This document shows positions 60,835-64,000 of a DNA stretch of 64,000 nt, piece after piece (position 1 is the stretch's first letter; the number at the start of each line of letters is the position of its first letter). Origin of the DNA: JAZLDV01 sp045614925 (lineage in GTDB: Bacteria; Bacillota_I; Bacilli_A; Erysipelotrichales; Coprobacillaceae); contig JAZLDV010000044.1 of assembly GCA_045614925.1 (NCBI GenBank), positions 1 through 64,000 of the forward strand, written 5' to 3'. The translations under genes were made by a program, and so were the position numbers. The notes under the pieces are model-generated. The model saw nothing but the letters and a program-made list of their open reading frames with translations. It did no database searches and had not been told where the DNA came from.

Positions 60835-61671
60835 ATGGACGGGATTTTATTAATAAATAAAGAAAAGAATATGACAAGTCATGATGTAGTGAATCGAATT
60901 AGAAGATTATTACATACAAAAAAAGTTGGTCATTGTGGAACATTAGATCCTGATGCGACTGGAGTATTAGTTATTTGTGTTAATAAAGCTACAAAAGCTT
61001 TACAGTTTTTAACTAGTGAAAATAAAGAATATATTGCGACATTAAGTTTAGGACAATCAACTGATACTTATGATGCAAGTGGTAAAGTTATAGAAGAAAA
61101 AGAATTTAATGGTATAGATAATGTTGAAGAAGTATTTCAATCATTTTTAGGTGTTCAATCTCAAATTCCTCCTATCTATTCGGCTATTAAAGTGAATGGA
61201 AAAAAATTGTATGAATATGCAAGAAATAATGAAGAAGTGAAGATTGAACCTAGAACAGTAGAAATTAATGATATAGAAATTTTAAATATAGAAAACAATT
61301 TAATTCAATTTAGAGTAAAAGTGTCAAAAGGAACATATATTCGTTCATTATGCGTTGATATTGCTAAAAAATTAGGATATCCAGGACATATGTGTGATTT
61401 AATTAGAAGTGAATCAGGTCATTTTAAATTAGAAGATTGTGTAACTTTAGAAGATGTTGAAAATAATAATTATAGATTATTATCTATTGAAGAAGCGTTT
61501 GAGTCTTTTGAAAAATATGTTATTGAAGATGAGAATATTGTTTATCATGGTAAGAAAATTAAATCAGATATTAATAGAGATGTTGTGGTTGTAAATACGA
61601 ATGGGAAGGTATTAGCAGTATATGGGCCAGATGGAAAAGGATATTTAAAAAGCATAAGAGGTTTATTTTAA
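60835..61671 (+). CDS. truB: tRNA pseudouridine(55) synthase
   Basis: This 278-aa enzyme isomerises U55 in the T-loop of tRNAs. It has GILLINKEKNMTSHDVV, the catalytic-Asp motif CGTLDPDATGVLVIC, the PPIYSAIKVNGKKLYEYAR segment, and a C-terminal PUA-like end. SD AGGTGAT. It overlaps ribF by one base (TAATG), a common pairing in Firmicutes. Confidence 0.96.
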   Translation: MDGILLINKEKNMTSHDVVNRIRRLLHTKKVGHCGTLDPDATGVLVICVNKATKALQFLTSENKEYIATLSLGQSTDTYDASGKVIEEKEFNGIDNVEEVFQSFLGVQSQIPPIYSAIKVNGKKLYEYARNNEEVKIEPRTVEINDIEILNIENNLIQFRVKVSKGTYIRSLCVDIAKKLGYPGHMCDLIRSESGHFKLEDCVTLEDVENNNYRLLSIEEAFESFEKYVIEDENIVYHGKKIKSDINRDVVVVNTNGKVLAVYGPDGKGYLKSIRGLF

Positions 61672-62588
61672 TGAAAATTATATACTTAAATGGACAAAGA
61701 CAAAATATTGAAGAAAATATTGTAAGTGCAATTGGTTTTTTTGATGGCTTACATATAGGACATCATGCCCTTGTAGATGAAGTGTTTCATGTAGCTAAAA
61801 AGAGAGGTTATAAAACAGCTTTAATGACTTTTGATCATCATCCTTTATATGTATTAGGTTATAATGAAAAAGAAGAATGGCTTATGAGTATGGATGATAG
61901 AATTGAGTTATTAAATGATTTAGGTATGGATTATTTGTTTATTATTCAATTTGATAGACAGGTTGCTTCATTGTCACCTGAATTATTTATGCAAAAATAT
62001 TTATTTGAAAATAAAATTAGACATGTTGTTTGTGGTTTTGATTTTAAATTTGGGTTTAAAAATTCTGGTAATCATGAAACTTTGAAAAATAGTCAATTGT
62101 TCGATGTGTCGGTTATTGAGGAAGTTTTATATGACAATAAAAAGATTTCATCATCTAGAATTAGAGAAGAATTAAATAGTGGTCATATAAAAGAAGTGAA
62201 TACATTGTTAGGAAGAGCATATTCAATTAAAGGTGAAGTGATTAAGGGAAGACAGATTGGAAGACAAATTGGTTTTCCAACTGCTAATATATCTTATGGA
62301 CAATATCATCTTCCATGCTTTGGTGTTTATGCAGTTAAAGTTGTGATTGATAAAAACGTTTATTATGGTATGTGTAACATTGGATTTAATCCAACTTTTA
62401 GTGAATTAAATAAACCTTCTCTTGAAGTTCATATTTTTGATTTTAATGAAGATATATATGGAAAAGAAGTGAAAGTTGAATTTTATGATTTAATTCGTTT
62501 AGAAAAGAAATTTAATCATAAAGATGAACTTATAGAACAGTTAAATAAAGATAAAATAGACATTATAAAAAGAATGAAGACACAGTAA
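61671..62588 (+). CDS. ribF: Bifunctional riboflavin kinase/FAD synthetase
   Basis: This 305-aa protein has an N-terminal FAD synthetase domain with IGFFDGLHIGHHALV (nucleotidyltransferase HxGH) and SSSRIREEL, and a C-terminal riboflavin kinase domain with GRQIGRQIGFPTANI and YGMCNIGFNPTF. It makes FMN then FAD, needed by the many flavoproteins in this window. Coupled to truB. Confidence 0.96.
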   Translation: MKIIYLNGQRQNIEENIVSAIGFFDGLHIGHHALVDEVFHVAKKRGYKTALMTFDHHPLYVLGYNEKEEWLMSMDDRIELLNDLGMDYLFIIQFDRQVASLSPELFMQKYLFENKIRHVVCGFDFKFGFKNSGNHETLKNSQLFDVSVIEEVLYDNKKISSSRIREELNSGHIKEVNTLLGRAYSIKGEVIKGRQIGRQIGFPTANISYGQYHLPCFGVYAVKVVIDKNVYYGMCNIGFNPTFSELNKPSLEVHIFDFNEDIYGKEVKVEFYDLIRLEKKFNHKDELIEQLNKDKIDIIKRMKTQ

Positions 62589-62608
62589 GACTGTGTCTCA
62601 AAGTTTTT
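62578..62608 (+). terminator. Possible weak terminator after ribF
   Basis: 9-bp stem AGACACAGT/ACTGTGTCT (62578-62586 with 62590-62598) around the ribF stop. The T-run starts only six bases later, so termination may be partial. Confidence 0.5.
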
Positions 62609-62625
62609 TAAAAGGGAGTGAAATT

Positions 62626-64000
62626 ATGGATTTAGATCATTTATTAAATGAAAAACAAAAAGATGCTGCGACTCATTTGGATTCTCATTTGAGAATTATT
62701 GCGGGAGCAGGAAGCGGTAAAACAAGAGTTGTTACTTATCGTATCGCTTATCTTATTGAAACAGCAGGTATTGATCCTAGACATATTTTAGCAATTACAT
62801 TTACTAATAAAGCTGCTAATGAAATGAAAGAAAGAGTTATTAATATACTAGGAGATTATGCTTCAGGTGCTCTACTTTGTACAATTCACTCTTTATGTGT
62901 AAGAATTTTAAGACAAAACATTAGAGCGTTAAATTATCCAAATAATTTTATTATAATGGATGAGGAAGATCAAAAATCTTTAATTAAAAAAATATTTAAA
63001 GAAAGACAGATTGATTCAAAAACAATTAGTATTAAAAGTGTTTTAAATTTTATATCATCTTGTAAATGTGCAGGTGTTTCACCTGAAAAGGCAATTGATC
63101 TTGCTGGAAGCAGTATTTCTGATCAAAAGAAAGCTTACACATATATGGATTATGAACAATACAATAAAGAACATTTTATGTTAGATTTTGATGATTTATT
63201 AATTAAAACTGTTGAATTATTTGAAAAACATCCTGATATATTGGAATATTGGCAAAATAAATTTCAATATATTCATGTTGATGAGTTTCAGGATGTGAGT
63301 GAAATTGATTATAAGTTAATTAAATATTTATCTGAAAAATCTATTCTATGTGTTGTAGGAGATCCAGATCAGACTATTTATTCATTTAGAGGATCGGATA
63401 TTTCTTATATAATGAATTTTGATAAAGATTTTAAAGATGTAAGAACAGTTATTTTAGATCAGAATTATAGATCATCTCAGACGATTTTGAATGTTTCAAA
63501 TAATTTGATAAGAAAAAACAAAAACAGATTAGAAAAAGACTTATATACTAATAATGAACAAGGAGCAACAGTTATTCATTATTCGGCAGTAAGTGAAGAT
63601 GCAGAAGCAGAATATGTCTGTGATAAAATTGAAGAAATTATAAATAAGGTTGATGGTGTCAATTATAGTGATTTTGCGATTTTATATAGAGCCAACTATT
63701 TATCAAGAACATTTGAACAGACTTTGATTAAAAGACAAATTGATTATAAAATATTTGGTGGATTGAAATTCTTTAGCAGAAAAGAAATTAAAGATGCTTT
63801 AAGTTATATTCGTTTGTTAGTAAATCATGATGATTTATCGTTTGAAAGAATTGTTAATGTTCCTGCAAGAGGTGTAGGAAATAAGACATTAGATAAAATA
63901 AGAAATAAAGCCATTGAGTATGGTATTTCTAATTATGAAGCATTAAGTGCATATGCATATGAAATGGGATTATCTTCTAAAGTTAAAAAAGAAATGAAAT
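62626..64000 (+). CDS. pcrA: PcrA/UvrD-type ATP-dependent DNA helicase, 3' truncated by the window
   Basis: The frame is open from ATG 62626 to the window end (about 458 residues of the roughly 730 expected). Superfamily 1A motifs are present: Walker A AGAGSGKTRVV, motif Ia ITFTNKAANEMKERV, motif Ib TIHSLCVRILR, motif II HVDEFQDVS, motif III GDPDQTIYSFRG, and motif IV LDQNYRSSQTIL. The N-terminus LLNEKQKDAATHLDSHLRI is typical of PcrA/UvrD. It unwinds 3'-5' in repair and rolling-circle replication. SD AAAGGGAGTG. In Bacillus pcrA precedes ligA; the following gene is not visible. Confidence 0.92.
   Translation, partial: MDLDHLLNEKQKDAATHLDSHLRIIAGAGSGKTRVVTYRIAYLIETAGIDPRHILAITFTNKAANEMKERVINILGDYASGALLCTIHSLCVRILRQNIRALNYPNNFIIMDEEDQKSLIKKIFKERQIDSKTISIKSVLNFISSCKCAGVSPEKAIDLAGSSISDQKKAYTYMDYEQYNKEHFMLDFDDLLIKTVELFEKHPDILEYWQNKFQYIHVDEFQDVSEIDYKLIKYLSEKSILCVVGDPDQTIYSFRGSDISYIMNFDKDFKDVRTVILDQNYRSSQTILNVSNNLIRKNKNRLEKDLYTNNEQGATVIHYSAVSEDAEAEYVCDKIEEIINKVDGVNYSDFAILYRANYLSRTFEQTLIKRQIDYKIFGGLKFFSRKEIKDALSYIRLLVNHDDLSFERIVNVPARGVGNKTLDKIRNKAIEYGISNYEALSAYAYEMGLSSKVKKEMK

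Noticed and set aside
1..64000. Mobile element, prophage, CRISPR array or tRNA/rRNA genes
   Set aside because: No transposase, integrase, direct-repeat array, attachment site or structured tRNA was seen on either strand; composition is uniform throughout.

Overview
The window is AT-rich, gene-dense DNA from a low-GC Gram-positive bacterium (Bacillota/Firmicutes). It encodes spore sigma factors (spoIIGA-sigE-sigG), CcpA, T-box leaders, KtrAB and SepF. Gene order is Bacillus-like (sepF-ylmH-divIVA-ileS; recJ-apt-rsh-hisS-aspS; murC-ytxG-ytxH-ccpA...tyrS), and a pyruvate:ferredoxin oxidoreductase indicates an anaerobe. Very low GC, TTA/AGA-rich codon use and the overall mix suggest a spore-forming gut member of the class Erysipelotrichia. 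That placement is inference; no rRNA or tRNA gene is present to settle it. TGA is used as a stop. I see no CRISPR array, prophage, insertion sequence, tRNA or rRNA; this is core chromosome.

Layout. 1-2.8 kb: end of nifJ, then the sigma-E/sigma-G cassette and ylmC. 2.9-7.5 kb: division genes (sepF, ylmH, a DivIVA-domain protein) and ileS behind an Ile T-box. 7.6-16.7 kb: EamA transporter, D,D-carboxypeptidase, a reverse-strand ACT/PFL (UPF0237/UPF0210) operon with a probable leader peptide and attenuator, Gph, DUF523, MATE, GNAT, VanZ and YebC. 16.8-21.6 kb: two flavoproteins plus KtrB-KtrA. 21.6-25.5 kb: a membrane zinc-ribbon protein, a catalytically degenerate Hsp70, a DnaA-box cluster, MurI, rhodanese and GNATs. 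25.5-28.3 kb: CsoR-controlled copper operon. 28.4-31.2 kb: DUF89 protein and htpG under two tandem CIRCE-like operators. 31.3-34.1 kb: metNIQ behind a Met T-box. 34.2-40.5 kb: nitroreductase, 2H phosphoesterase, DUF2812 protein, lipoprotein, ABC exporter, enolase. 40.5-44.1 kb: amino-acid ABC transporter plus aminotransferase behind a T-box whose codon reads Arg or, one register over, His. 44.1-55.2 kb: SpoVB-like flippase, ComN-like protein, recJ-apt-rsh, then hisS-aspS-M24 peptidase-GNAT behind a T-box with overlapping Asp/His codons. 55.2-64 kb: a 37-aa reverse-strand gene, murC-ytxG-ytxH-ccpA, tyrS behind a Tyr T-box, a duplicated-FKBP lipoprotein, truB-ribF, and the start of a PcrA-type helicase.

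Regulation is the most informative layer: five T-box leaders, an attenuator, a CsoR palindrome, tandem CIRCE-like sites, a DnaA-box cluster, a possible Spo0A site before spoIIGA, a possible sigma-F promoter before sigG, and about a dozen promoters with a TGN-extended -10. The observations most worth following are the degenerate Hsp70, the copA gene that seems able to make a separate CopZ-like chaperone from an internal start, the DnaA-box cluster, the tandem CIRCE-like sites at htpG, and the overlapping T-box specifiers. Many start codons were moved downstream of the longest open frame because a Shine-Dalgarno sequence and family length agree on the later start.
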